The notes: a model not told the origin generated them from the letters alone. A DNA stretch of 64,000 nt from Hetaerina americana (GCA_022747635.1 JAKTNV010000005.1:33391792-33455791); one strand, 5' to 3'; shown: positions 24,851-37,045, counted from the stretch's first letter. Numbers and translations are program-made.

Positions 24851-27544
24851 GATTAAAAAAAAATATTTAAGTTTTCTCCTTGTTCTAGGCACCGTGCAAA
24901 AGTAATAAGAAATCGAGAGGTTTTAGAGAATAATATGCTAAATATGATGGCAATTGTGCGTTAGTATGAGAAGTAGCTTTCCTAATGTGACTTACAAGGA
25001 AGAGCGTCTCCTTATTTTAAGTTTAATAGCTTATTAGACACGTTTAAAATCATTACTTCAGATATTACGTGTTTGAGTTACATAGTTTAATTGATATATT
25101 GAGGTGGTTTTTGTATTTTCGTTTTTTACACCGTAAAATCGAACGCGCGACCATCAAAAAGTTCCTGTTTAGTACTGGACAGCTCAAAAGTGCATGGATC
25201 AAGTTGCCATAGACACGTCAAAACATGCATGGGAATTATGTTGAATATACCCGCAGTATTTCGTATTGTAATTGGTTAGCTTGCCGAAAAAAATCCAAAT
25301 CCAAGTTTAAATTCACAATAAATCATTACATCTGCCAAAAGTAAATGTTATTTTACTTTTTTTATCTTTGTATTAGCTCCTAGCCAACATAAGCACCGCT
25401 TCAAGAGATTACTTAAAGGCGATATCTCGTCTATTAGAATAATTTTGAAATTATCTAAATGAAACTTTTTCGTTTTTTTTTCAATTTTTTGTGAATAATT
25501 TGAAAATGCTTTATTACATCCATGACAAACACGAGGATATTGCATTTGCGAAGCGTAAGGGACAATAACTCAGTTTACTTTGAGCTTCATGTACGCGCGA
25601 TATGTACTATTAACAATGTTTTTAAAAATATTTTTATAATAAAAATTAAGTACCTTAAATTAAAAATGTTTCGTTAAATAGAAATTGTTCTATTTATTCT
25701 TTTTGCAACAAATGTTCTACTTTTGCATGGGTTTAGAAAAAGGGATGAAATGGGAAATGTCATTTATTGTTACTCGCTTTTAATAAAATTCGTTTTGTAG
25801 AATTCAAATTTGAAATAGTTTATTCACCAACTTTTCTTTGTTCAATCGACTTAAAACTTCCTATTCTTGTGTATTTCCACTGACAATGTAATATTTTATC
25901 ACATTTCAGTTGATCATCCACTCTATCCTCCACACCCTTTCCTCCCAAACTTCCCACCAGTTCCCCGGATTTACATGTTCTATGACAATCCTAACCAGAG
26001 TACCTATGGGAAGGTGTGGGTTGGCAGAGCTCAAATTCGATTCTATTCTCCCCCCCTCCTTTCCAACCTTGCCAGAATGCTCTAACAATTTGGGTGTCTA
26101 ATCCTTGGGTGAAGGTTTGAATCTCGCAAAGAAAGCCTCCTCTTTTATAGGGTTTGAGGGTTGCAGATAGTTGGAACTTGGGTGTCGTTAGGTAACAAGT
26201 GATTGAGCTAAGTTTGAGGAGGGAATGATACCAAACCTTATTAAAAATACCGAAAGTACAAAATGAAAAAAAAGCTTTTGTGACTCATAATTTTATTTCT
26301 ATCTTAAAAAGTTGAAAATAAATATTTCATCAGTATTCATTATTTTTGTCATTAGGTTAAAAAGAAATAGTGGCAATATATTTATTTTACTAATGAGATT
26401 TCATTGACAAACGGCCCACGCTTTATCCATATTTATATGAAATAATTTTGACCCCTATACAAAAATTAATTTCTTTTGTTAAGTGCACATTGAAATAATA
26501 GCATCTTTAAAAGATTAAAAAATATATTTTACGTCCAAAAATATTCTCTTAATTACTTAGGAATTTATCTATGTTTGTTCGTAGTCTTGCCCAAAAGTGT
26601 TGCATTTCCCAACAACGTAATATAACACCTGGCCCTACGATGCGCTGAAATATGAAGTTACGGGAAACAATGGCGTGTTGCACGTGACGCTGCCTTGAAA
26701 TATATTGCTTTCGTCGGTACGATTCGCCCGCCGAGACCTATGAAATACTTCAGGAAGCTCATGGGGGGTCTTTTCTTTCTTATTGCAAAACTAAAAAAAG
26801 GTTAAAAATTTTTAAAGAGAGTGACATTAATTCTATTTTAATGGAAGGTGGACTCGGAGCGCCTGTCGCCGCTCTTATGTTATTAAACTTTAACACTGCT
26901 GCCGCCATTGTGAGAGAAGATGGTCGTATGACGTTAAAAGAAGTATCATGAATGTTGAAATTTTACATTTTACATGTTGGTAAATTGAAAAACTGAACAG
27001 GAGAGGTGTCTTCGCGAAATCCAATGCGAAATTGCGATTGTCCCGCATATGATAATGTGAAGTTTCTCCTTCTTTCTCAATATAGTCCAGATTTTGTCCT
27101 ATTTGACGTTTTTCTGTTTTCCTAATGTGAAGAAACATCCTCGTGGAAAGCGTTTTTCTTCTTCACAAACGGGCGTAGGCGAACCGAATATGTTTTAACT
27201 TGCGACGTTTGCCGCGGGCACAATACTGGAGTCGAATTAAGGTAACTTATACTGCACATACATACATACATAACACATTAGACTAAAAATACCACATACC
27301 ATTTTTACACGATAAATGCTGAAAATATAGTTTGTCCTGAACACTCTTTTTGAACAGATATCCCATATTCGCTCCATAGTTGTGTGAACATACCTTATTT
27401 TTTTCGGACAATAAATAACTAACTCTCGGATGATTGGGAATGCTGGATTAATGCAGAGGTGTAATAAAAACTCTTGATGTTGACCGTTGTTTTGTGGGAT
27501 TAAGAAACATGATTTTTGAGGCAAGAGGATGAGCGTTGATGGTT

Positions 27545-27835
27545 GGCGCATGGGATGCGACTGTAGAAAAGAATGGAAAAGTCAAAGGAAAGCAAAACAA
27601 ACGAAGAAGTACGAGGCGTAATAGGGAACGATGGCAAGTATTTTGGAAGAGATTCGAAGAGGTTAGGAAAATTGAACGGAGAACATATTTAGTGGGAATG
27701 AAATGTTGAAGATTGTGATGGCGGGGAAAATGTTGCGTAAGCGAGGTAGAGGGATGAAAGGAATAGCTATTTTGGATGGAACGAAGGGAGGTAGGAAGTC
27801 TGTGGATTTGGAGAATGTTTTACTGTAGTTAACGG
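27545..27835 (+). mobile_element. RTE-type LINE, 3' coding fragment
   Basis: The + strand encodes, with frameshifts, NEMLKIVMAGKMLRKRGRG and GIAILDGTKGGRKSVDLENV. This matches the end of the ORF2-like protein of the same family (compare LKTLMEGVLW around 56660). It is a 5'-truncated, decayed copy. Its stretch around 27818-27845 may be the remnant of the family 3' end. Confidence 0.65.
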
Positions 27836-28112
27836 TTTTATGGTGTTTAGTGTTGCCATAGGTGGGGCTTAAGAGGGAGACAGTTCCCGCAAGTCCCTGG
27901 TTCCATCACAATCCTACCTTGACTAGAACTGTTGATAATAATTCAAACCATATTGGTCATGTCGCTAGCTTTCAACATCATATCATAAACAGATCGTCGA
28001 TTTATGAATACGTAAATCATTACATAGAACGATGAAAAAGCTTATTTTACTTGAAACTTCAATTCCTAATCATCCACTTCAATTTCTTTTACCCCTTGAT
28101 ATGGTTTATTTG

Positions 28113-28390
28113 TGGGTCGCGGTAGTCCAGGGGGTAGAGCGTTGGACTACTGACCGGGTCCCGGGTTCGATTCCCCGGCAAGGCACTCTGGGCACCTGCA
28201 GTTCCACCCGAGCTATGTGATTTTTCGGGTGCCAGATCATTCTGGGAAACCATGACCGGCACAGGGAAAGTAACTGGCCCCCCTACTCTGACGTGTAAAT
28301 TTTCACACGCCGTCGGGCTTAGTACTGGGTGAACTCTGCCATCACCTACCAATCCGACCTTCGGGTTGATTACTGTGTTTATGGTTTTAT
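28113..28390 (+). mobile_element. tRNA-derived SINE, family 2, copy A
   Basis: Full head and body. The tRNA-like start is gggtcgcggtagtccagggg and gtagagcgttggacta, with B box cgggttcgattccccgg. The family-specific body follows: ctctgggcacctgcagttcc, tttttcgggtgccagatc, ccatgaccggcacagggaaa. It ends ggttgattactgtgtttatg. Other copies are at 28750-29036 (inverted) and 58080-58285. Confidence 0.9.
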
Positions 28391-28502
28391 TAAATATTAA
28401 TGTTCATGTCAAAGTGAATATTTATACATGTATGACTTGGCTTGCGTCCTAGCACCCCATACTTAACGCCCTTAAAATGGCTCTCGGGTTATCGTGTAGA
28501 TG

Positions 28503-28517
28503 TGTATATATAATACA

Positions 28518-28552
<35 letters not shown>

Positions 28553-28606
28553 CTGTATATATATGTATGCGTATATATGTATGTATGTATATATATATAT
28601 ATACAC

Positions 28607-28654
<48 letters not shown>

Positions 28655-28655
28655 G
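28503..28655. repeat. Compound (TA)n/(TATG)n/(CATA)n microsatellite
   Basis: Runs of TA mixed with GTAT and ACAT units between two inverted family 2 SINEs. Tyr-Ile repeat ORFs here are artefacts. Confidence 0.97.
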
Positions 28656-28712
28656 TATTCAAACACGAAATCCCGCCAAACGGCGAACAAATGCTCATTT
28701 ACATGGAAACAG
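28656..28712 (-). mobile_element. SINE family 3 tail fragment
   Basis: The reverse complement (ttccatgtaaatgagcattt, gttcgccgtttggcgg, gatttcgtgtttgaatac) matches the 3' part of the family 3 SINE at about 32967-33040. The head is absent, replaced by the microsatellite. Confidence 0.6.
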
Positions 28713-28749
28713 ATATAAGGAAAAATATATACATATACAGGTAATATAT

Positions 28750-29036
28750 AGTATAAACACAGTAATCAATCCGAAGGTCGGTTTGGTAGGTGATGGCAGA
28801 GTTCACCCAGTACTAAGCCCGACGTCGTGAAATTCACACATCAGGGTAGGGGAGCCAGTTCCTTTCCGTGTGCCGGTTATGGTTTCCATGGTATGGTATT
28901 TTCGGGTACCAGGAAGATCTGGTACCCGAAAAATTACATGCTTGGGTGGAGCTGTAGGTGCCCAGAGACTTGCCCGGGAATCGAACCCGGGACCCTCCGG
29001 TCAGCTGTCCAACGCTCTACCCCCTGGACTACCGTG
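28750..29036 (-). mobile_element. tRNA-derived SINE, family 2, copy B (inverted)
   Basis: Same family as 28113-28390 but on the - strand. The head is at the right (reverse of aacgctctaccccctggact, B box cgaacccgggaccctcc) and the tail at the left (agtataaacacagtaatcaa). The copy contains a local inverted duplication, a perfect 14-bp-arm hairpin at 28899-28932 (ttttcgggtaccag / ctggtacccgaaaa), which the other copies lack. A (TA)n tract directly abuts its head. Confidence 0.9.
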
Positions 29037-29038
<2 letters not shown>

Positions 29039-29081
<43 letters not shown>

Positions 29082-29115
29082 CACATATATATATTCATTT
29101 ATATACATATATATA
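29039..29115. repeat. (TA)n microsatellite abutting SINE head
   Basis: TA run with a few ACA and CAT interruptions, beginning where the inverted family 2 SINE begins. Confidence 0.96.
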
Positions 29116-29339
29116 AATCTACTTTTATTTGTTCGGTTTACTGTCAAAATTCCATAACTTGAACTCCTGTGCGTCGAATTTTCGAGTAGTCGAAGGTAAT
29201 TTGAATTCCGTCGGTGTTCTTTATTATTCCACTCGCCCCTCCAGTTCTGTGACTCAATACCAGCAACTCAAATCATTCGATAACCCAATTAAATGTTTCT
29301 TCCCCCTATGACCAATTCATAGTTTCCCTTCCTCGTTTT

Positions 29340-29720
29340 TTCTGCCCCAGTTTCCACGGCGATTGTGGCGCGTCCTCGCAGGCCGCGTCCTCGCCTCGTT
29401 AGAATCTACGGAGGCTCAGTTTTCCTTTCGTTAGGAAGACGAGATTCGGCCCACTTTCCTCTCGCCGGCGACACTATTTCGTTCTTTCCGACAAGTCCTT
29501 CATCGTCTCCGCGTCCCACACTTCGTGGCCCACTCGATCCCTCACGAGAAGCGCCCCGTGGGCGTTCTAATCTCTTCCAAACATTCCATCTCGAGCGGAC
29601 TAAGCGGACTGATTTTAACGTGAGATGATTTTGAGGAAATCCGTTCCTGCCCTTCATCTGACCATTTCGACTCGAGTCTGTTTTCTCAAGGCTTGTAGTC
29701 ACCCGCAATTTTCAACTCAC
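29340..29720. other. GC/CpG-rich patch in intron 1
   Basis: Clearly richer in C+G and CpG than the flanks, with overlapping Arg/Pro/Ser-rich ORFs on both strands (29365-29628 +, 29406-29708 -). ORFs open on both strands are what high GC produces by chance. No known family or splice pair is recognised. Possible intronic enhancer or alternative promoter, speculative. Confidence 0.3.
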
Positions 29721-32700
29721 CACGAGTTATCGCCACAATAATTTCGCCTCTGAATCCCTAAAATTTTCTCCGGGGAATTTTAGGGATTCGGAGGGGGGAT
29801 TTGGACCAATATTCTGCAAAATGTGAAGTTCTGTAGATAATGAGCGTTCAGCAGCAAATAGCAGTGTGATTTTAATTTATTATGTGGGATTCGATATAGT
29901 TTATTGAGCATCACAGATTAAAAATGTCTGTCTGAGGAATTCACCTCTTGCATCTTCGGAAGGGGGAATTATAAAGAAGAATGAGCTATAGGGAAAGTGG
30001 GGGGGATGGAGTAAACAAGGTTGAGAACCATTGGTTTGAGGATACTGAATCGAAAACTTGTATTGCATCTGAAAAATATAAATTTCTCAATGTGTACTCC
30101 CACGATACGTCCGACTGGAGGGTTTAATGCAGAGCTGAAATGCGGGTCAATTGAACCAGAACCACATGACCCGACTGTATATCATCGAAATTGACGATTA
30201 TTATTATAGCCATTTCTATCAACTCGCGAGCGTCAGCGGTCTTCCTTGCGACGGTCGTCTGAGTAGACTTTGGTAAATCTCTCCGCACCAGCGAACGCAT
30301 CTATGCTTCATCGAAGGAACACCGCCGCACATTTTAACCGTGCCTCGGCTGTGACGCGCTTATCGTCCTAACTTTTGGGTTGCCGACCTAATTGCTTTTC
30401 AACGGGTAATGAGGCTACGACCTCCCTCACTATATTCCCTTACGTTCTTCCATCAGTGAACCAATGCGAACTCCTTCGTAAAAACAGCTCTTCCGCAAAG
30501 AGGACTACTTAAACGACCTTACGTCGAGCGATTGTTTCATATTTCCCGATGCATGAAGTGAACGGACGCCTTCGTAAATTAATAATCCCGTTTCATAAAT
30601 TTTCATTAGCTCTGAGTGAGATTCCGCTCATTACGTCCGGATCGCGTCGAATGCAGGGCCATAACTCCAGAAATCAAAGAAGCGCTGGGTCGAGCACACG
30701 CGTATGGGACCGAGAGCGGTCGCACCTACCCGTGATGACGTAACTTAAGGCATAAGTTGACTCGTCTTCACACTTTTTAAGTCGCTAAGATCACTCGATC
30801 GTTTTTGAGAGTGCATACATTTCGATGAATTTGAACATATTACCTAAGATCGTCTATTGCATGCACATGCTGAAATAATGGGAAATTTCCGGGATATTTT
30901 CTTCAGTAAATATAGGTTTTTAACTACCAAACTAACTTAACCTAATGGCCGATGCAATATTTTACGAATACATTTCACTCTCTGCATCAATATACTTGCT
31001 AAAAGGAGATATAAGATACTTGAAATCATAGGTTTTTGTTCCGGCAGCCGTTTCAGACTGTAATGTTCATTAAAATTCGCTTTAAAAAGGTTTTGGTTGC
31101 ATTTACACAATTCGAAATGATCGAAAGTCGTCAACATAACTTTTAATGAACAAATAAGTTCGAATTATAATTCCCACCTTCCATTAATTACCAAGAACCC
31201 AGTTTTTTTCCCGTAAATTATCGATGAGTTCTGAGGTAAAATCAGGTTCTCGCATTTTGTAGGTCGGTAGTCATTAAAAATCAGAAACACGCGACTACTT
31301 TAAATTACCGCTCCAATCGACGTAAGTAACTCAATTACGAGGGAAAGGTGTTTGAGAGGTAAGACAAAGATGAAGTACTGGGAAATTTCTCATTGGCCAA
31401 CTACGGATGGAGAAAGCTTTTCCGATTGTTGGGCTTAGCTAACAAACTCCAGTTTTGTGAGAAGTTTGATTATGTAACCTTGTCTACGTGAAGTGTATAT
31501 TGAAGTTAAGTCTGCCTTTTATTATGCATGAGTATTATCTTATGTCTTTCATTAATGTTAATTGGTCTTCAAGGTTACCGCTAACCTGTATGGCCCTTGT
31601 TATTTCGGTATTTGACCGATGAAATTTGGCTCTTGATGAGCGGAGATTATTTCAAATCCATCGGTAAAAGGATGCAAAACTCGAAAGACTACGGTCGTTA
31701 TATGCGGAGTCGTTATCTCTGAAGACTTAACAACTACGCATAAGGGAGTCCTCGTTTAGTTACGTAACGATCCATTGCTGGGAAAGAGAGGACCGAGGGG
31801 AGTTGGCGTTAATTGGTGATTAAAGAACAGTGCGATGTACAATTTCACTTTTCTACTTTGCGCACGCTTCCCTGGCAGTGACGCAATAGTCACATTCAGT
31901 CGTACTGGAGGCTACTGGGGTCGTTAGAATCAATGAAAAGAATTCCGTGGCATAATACTTTGAAAGGGAGGGAAGGAAAAAAAGCCATAGAATTGATTGA
32001 ACATGCAAACATCAGCTGTGAATGAAAAGATTAAGGGTGAAAATAATGAGAGTCATTAACACGCGGGTAGAATCTTAAAAAGTATTCAATTTATAATGTA
32101 CGTACATAAATTTGCCGGAGAAAATGATCCACAGTAAGATATTTCGTTAATTCTTTCCATCCAATGTTGCTCGTGACCTGTTTTTTTTGCCAGTAATTAT
32201 GATCATACGTATATCGCCATCATATTTCTTGCACAATAAGTAATTTAATGAGCTTCGTAGTGAGCTACTTGGTTTTTAATACCTTTAAGGATCATATTTG
32301 ATTATACCTATGCTGTGCTTAGAGGGGTATTTTCTAAAAGGAAACAATAGTTAAACTTAAAAGTACCAAGCTTTAAACTTGTATTATTGTGCATAATTGA
32401 TTCCAGAAGGTTAAATATATATCTTTGATATGAAAGTAGTTGCTTTTATTATTATTATTATCAGGGTACCGACTAAGGGTAGGTTTTTGGTAGACCATGG
32501 CGCTACACACTAACTGTGCTCCTAAAACCTAAAATATATATGACAAAAATATCCTTAAACCCCAGACTGCATCTTACAATAACTCATTAATTAGTTCTGC
32601 ATACTATCTCCCTTAATTCCATCCAAAATGCCTATTCATTATCTCCCTATACCTCACTTTCCAAACATTCTCTCCGCTATCTTAGTCTTCAGCATCCCTC

Positions 32701-32799
32701 TGCCACATCTCAGGATCTCCTGCATGCACTTTACCAGCCTCCTTCGAATTCCTTCAAACGAACATTTTTCCTTCTTTAACTATGCCTACAACTTTATCA

Positions 32800-33042
32800 T
32801 TGACTGGGATTCGAACACCGGATGGAACACCGGCAAGTGGAAAGATCCTGTGTTCGAATCCCGGTCAAGGAAATATTTTTACTCTTGCGATCTGTTCGAT
32901 TCCGCCTTCCCTACCTCTCTTGTCTTCGTCCTGTATGTGTGTTCCTATCCGTTTTCCTCATATCTATTTCCATGTGAAAGAATATTTGTTCGCCGTATGG
33001 CGGGATTTCATGTTTATTTATATTCAAACACGAAATCCTTTC
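32800..33042 (+). mobile_element. tRNA-derived SINE, family 3, copy nested in LINE
   Basis: Contains the B-box-like gtgttcgaatcccggtcaag followed by a body shared with 22370-22535 and a tail shared with 28656-28712 (tttgttcgccgtatggcggg). It interrupts the LINE between its RT domain and its 3' end, so the SINE came later. The head (A box) is poorly preserved. Confidence 0.65.
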
Positions 33043-33372
33043 ATTCCTACCTCGAGTTCTTCCCAAGCCTCTTTAATCATTTCCTCTGTGTACAGGTTGA
33101 ACAGCAACCGTGATAATGGGCAACCCTGCCTTACACCTCTTCCTAACACTGCCCATCCGGACTCCCCGTTCCCCACCCGCACCTGAGCAGTCTGAGACAT
33201 GTACAGGGTGAGGATTAGCCTCCTTTCCCTCCAATCTATTCCTATTTTCTGCAATATACTCATTAGTTTTTCCCAATTCACTCTTTCAAACGGTTTTTCG
33301 AAATTTACGAAACACGCATATACCTCCTGGTTGTGTTCTATATTCCTCTCGATTAATAATCTCATTACTGCA

Positions 33373-33704
33373 ATGGTATCTCGTGTACCTCTCCCCTTCC
33401 TAAACCCAAACTGATCATCCCCTAAGTAATCATTTGCCCTACTCTCTATCCTTTTGTTTACGATCCTGAGAACAACTTTAGCTGCGTGGGATATCAGACT
33501 AATTGTCCTGCAGTCCTTACATGACGTAGCCTTTACCTATGGTATCTCGTGTACCTCTCCCCTTCCTAAACCCAAACTGATCATCCCCTAAGTAATCATT
33601 TGCCCAACTCTCTATCCTTTTGTTTACGATCCTGAGAACAACTTTAGCTGCGTGGGATATCAGACTAATTGTCCTGCAGTCCTTACATGACGTAGCCTTT
33701 ACCT
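33373..33704. repeat. 166-bp tandem duplication within LINE RT domain
   Basis: Unit 1 is 33373-33538 and unit 2 is 33539-33704. The one difference noted is ccctact against cccaact. It repeats the RT segment coding for ISLISHAAKVVLRIVNKRIE and what follows. This is a recent duplication specific to this copy, since the other copies do not show it. Confidence 0.95.
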
Positions 33705-34574
33705 TTTTCGGAATAGGAACGAAAACTAATCTCAAAAAGTCTTCCGGCCAGATTCCTTCCTCATATATACTACGGATCAGCCCATATAGCTTCTTCCTCC
33801 CACATTTTCCTGAGCATTTTAAAAGTTCCGTGGGAATGTTATCCACCCCCACGGCCTTATTTAGTTTCATCACCCTTAATGCCCTTTCTATCTCATCGTC
33901 TAGTATGCCTGAACCTAAGCTGTCTTCCTCTACGTCATATTCATTTTCAATGTCTAACTTTGTTGGTCTATGTTCCAGTAATAACTCCAGTAATCCCCGC
34001 TATCCTTCCATCTCACCTCGCATAGACCTAAAATATCTATTTTTCCCCTTTCCATCTATCGCTTAACATTCTCTAATTTCCCTGTCCTCATCATCGTCCT
34101 GACATTCCACGTTCCTATTCTAACTAATTTGGTCTTCTTCTCCTGCGTCTTCTGTCCTTCTGCTGCTGGTTTTCCCTTGCAAGGGTTTCGTGGGATGACG
34201 ACCGCGGAAGCCTTGCCTCCCACACGGCCGATTGGGCCGAACCCCGTAGTTGCCAGGGCTCAAAATCTCTGTATAGTCCATCATGTTAATCTTGGGAATG
34301 ATAATTGAGGTGGTTTCCCGTTGCCTTCCTCAATAGTGTTTTTAACGTGACACCATCACTTACTGGCCGCCCCACTGGGGTCAGACGCCATTGCAGCCGC
34401 CTCACTGAGGAACAGACGCTGCGTGGACTACCTTTCGTCTGGCTCCTAACCTTCGACCTATCTGGCATGGGTGACCCTACCAGGAGCAATAATTATTACT
34501 CCCGCCAGCACAGCTCTAGGGGTCATCGGAACGCGCAAGCCCTTCCACCACGTCAAGGTTGTAGTCAGGGGAGG

Positions 34575-34575
34575 G

Positions 34576-34650
<75 letters not shown>

Positions 34651-34673
34651 TATATATACATATATATATATAC

Positions 34674-34735
<62 letters not shown>
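34575..34735. repeat. (TA)n/(CA)n microsatellite at LINE 5' end
   Basis: Long TA tract with ACACAC and ATACAT interruptions, starting exactly where the LINE leader ends (gtcaggggagggatatac). Repeat-derived ORFs are not genes. Confidence 0.96.
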
Positions 34736-34738
<3 letters not shown>

Positions 34739-34739
<1 letters not shown>

Positions 34740-34949
34740 TTCTATTTATGCACATCTTATAAAGTATCAATTTCCAAGGCTTACTTAATGGAAATGGAGT
34801 ATTTGGCTAAATTTTCGGGTGATCGGGTTCCCATAAGGGTGGACCATTAATCCTCGCGAGAGGCAAAAGGCTCTCAGACTGTCTTAGAAGAAAATTAATG
34901 TTACATCTGTTCGTGACCCCAGGTAAATAGTGATTTTCAGCGTATTAGT
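34739..34949. repeat. 210-bp interspersed repeat, copy A
   Basis: Matches 50771-50983 over its whole length with scattered substitutions (blocks: aatggaaatggagtatttgg, ctaaattttcgggt, cataagggtggacc, cgagaggcaaaagg, cagcgtattagt). It encodes no recognised protein. In both places it stands to the right of an RTE LINE on the - strand, so it may belong to a longer composite repeat. Confidence 0.9.
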
Positions 34950-36299
34950 TTGAGCAAATTGTATTTATTTATTTTGAATTCAAGTTCAAGCATAGAAAAA
35001 CTCGTCGTAAGGCCTTCCGATCACATACCTGAGTGATTGGTTATATATCGGTGGGCAATGAACTGGATGGTAATACCTTTATTTGCTGTCAATATTTGCG
35101 CAATAAAACTCCTCGCTCACCCCATATAAGGTAAAAGAGAACCTAAATTTTCGCTGTTGGACAATCATGAAATGCTTTTCAGCGTATGTGGATTCAACGC
35201 GGTGAGGCATCCAGATTACACAACCCGGTTAGGTGCAACCATTTTGCCTTTCTATACCCATCTAAAATGAACAATCACGATTCGTATTGAAACCACATCA
35301 CTGGGAAGGGGGATAGCATACTCCTGCTCCCGTTATTCATTACATTGGCTGGCATTCCGTAGGAATTGCGGAGGGAAGACAATATAGGAAATCCTCTCGT
35401 AATTTCTTCGTCGGGGACGATGAAAATGAAACTTGCAATGCTTCCGTTCAGCGGTCACAATCATGAATTCATTTTTTGGCTACGAACTGGCGGCGAGTGT
35501 ACCTAATGGTGAGAGGTATGGGAACGCCACCACGACCCATGTTGTTGCGCAGCTTAAATTAATCCCGAACTTGACTCCGAACGCTTCAATTAACGTAGCG
35601 GTTTATGGAAAACTGTATTCTCCATGCACAAACAATTCTTATTCCTTCATGCGCAGCGGAGACGAAACGTTTACTTGAAGCGAGTTGCTGAGGTTTTTTT
35701 TATTCAGCTGTAATTATATGTACGGGATTGAAGAATAACTCGATGGAAACGTTGGTTATACTAGCATAGACACAAGGAAGAAATTCGTTGACAATTATTT
35801 ATTGAGTCTGGAATTTTTCCGGAGTTAGGGGAGGTAACATTTAAAACCAAGAGTTAAAATTTTTCGCCTACGGGGTAGAATGGAAGCACGATGATTTTTG
35901 GTCCATAAAATGCAGTCATGCTCTATTTTTTAGGCGATTCTTTACAGCAAGATGACCAACGATGGAGGAAGCGAGGTAGGAATGAAATAAGCAGAATAGG
36001 AATTATGAAGTAGGATTTCAATGAGAAGGAACAACTATTACAACAAATCGTACTAGCATAGAAACAAGGAAACGATTCATTATAAAAATTCATATGAGGA
36101 TATAGGTTACTTTTTTACGGATGAGGGGATTACGGATGGGGTGGTGGATTAAAGAAGATTGGGACGATGGAAACGTGATGATGTAGAAGAATGATGAAAA
36201 TTAAATGGCGAGAAAGAGTAACAAGGGAAGAAGTATCTCGGTGAAGGAAACTTATAGAGGACATTTACGAGTTTCAACAAGTGAAAGAAATTTTGTCAT

Positions 36300-36745
36300 T
36301 TCATATAGTACAGCATGAGTTCTTACCACAAGGTCAGGCGATCAATAAAGAGTACTACTTACGAGTTGAATGAAGTTTGCGTGAAGCAATACGAAAAACA
36401 CCCGAATTTTTTGTGGCGAAACAATTCATGGCTTTCGTACCAAGATAATGCACTTCAATACACTTCACTGTTTGCTCGTGAATTTTTTACCAAAAACAGC
36501 TCTTTAATGATATCCCAGCCTCCATATCCATCCTGTGTTTTTTCTGTTCCGAAAAATAAAGAGATCCTGAAAGGACCGTCGATTTACAAGCATGGATGAG
36601 ATTAAAAACGCGTCGCTGAGATAGCTAAAAGCTATACCAAAGATCGAGTTCCAGAAGTGTTTCGAGGATTAGCAAAAGCGCTGGCATAAGTGTACCATAT
36701 TAAATGAGGGCTACATCGAAGATGATAACATTGACATAGGCTAAT
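36300..36745 (+). mobile_element. Mariner-like transposase, C-terminal fragment
   Basis: The + strand reads PNFLWRNNSWLSYQDNALQY, then TSLFAREFFTKNSSLMISQP, PYPS and, after stops, VAEIAKSYTKDRVPEVF. SETMAR-type mariner transposases have W-x-L-H-x-DNA-x-x-H-T-S, then MPQPPYSPDLAP at this position. Here the catalytic core is altered (DNALQY instead of DNAPAH; PYPSCVF). It ends before the frame equivalent to GDYFEGDNIDI (about 36715-36740). The N-terminal half is missing; no inverted repeats were found. Confidence 0.75.
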
Positions 36746-36879
36746 AAATAAAATTCTTTCCAAGAAATTCAATTGATTGTTATTTATTGAACACTTCATG
36801 CAAGATAAGAGTGATAATAATTTGAAACATCCTGAGGGAGACTAATATGTTGAAGACTATACCAAGAAATATAGAGGGA

Positions 36880-37045
36880 AAGAATTAGAGAGGAAAAGGA
36901 TAAACGACAAGTAGCAGTTGATGCAAAATGTGGTTGCAACGATCTTTGAGAGAATAGAGAGACTGGTGGGGAACAGGATAGTTTGGAAAGCTGCCAAACA
37001 TACCAACCGTCGGATTGATAGCCCGTGATCATGATGATGACGCAG
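36880..37045 (+). mobile_element. Possible LINE 3' end
   Basis: The + strand contains RLVGNRIVWKAAKHTNRRID followed by a short (GAT/ATG)n-like tail at 37028-37040. This recalls the 3' ends of insect LINEs but is too short to be sure. Confidence 0.3.

Larger units (their letters stand above)
32440..34575 (-). mobile_element. RTE/BovB-type LINE, internally deleted, with nested SINE
   Basis: Read on the - strand from 34575: a leader, then the start of an AP-endonuclease domain (KLVRIGTWNVRTMMRTGKLE, 34140-34075). Near 34010 it jumps to the reverse transcriptase linker and RT (KAVGVDNIPTELLKCSGK; DYLGDDQFGFRKGRGTRDT; then CFVNFEKPFERVNWEKLM and GVRQGCPLSRLLFNLYTEE). The 3' end is at left: stem-loop 32467-32481 and a TAA-type tail (32448-32461). 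GVRQGC..LFNLY and the C-terminal style of the family (see 50506-50706) point to the RTE clade. It is inactive: EN and the start of RT deleted, a 166-bp tandem duplication, and a SINE in the C-terminal part. Confidence 0.88.

Noticed and set aside
28113..28190. tRNA gene at the SINE head (similar idea at 22440-22535 and 56945-57010)
   Set aside because: A and B boxes are present, but the anticodon and acceptor arms do not pair and the sequence continues into a repeated SINE body.
28472..28830. Tyr-Ile repeat ORFs over TA tracts (also at 19.0, 34.5, 57.2 and 58.0-58.4 kb)
   Set aside because: Translations of dinucleotide microsatellites, open in every frame.
34575..34735. Z-DNA or origin-like element in the (TA)n(CA)n tract
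   Set aside because: A simple microsatellite explains it; no other origin or regulatory signal is seen.
35433..35678. 81-residue + strand ORF with several N-glycosylation sequons
   Set aside because: No homologue recognised, no splice context, no repeat support; chance ORF is the simplest view.
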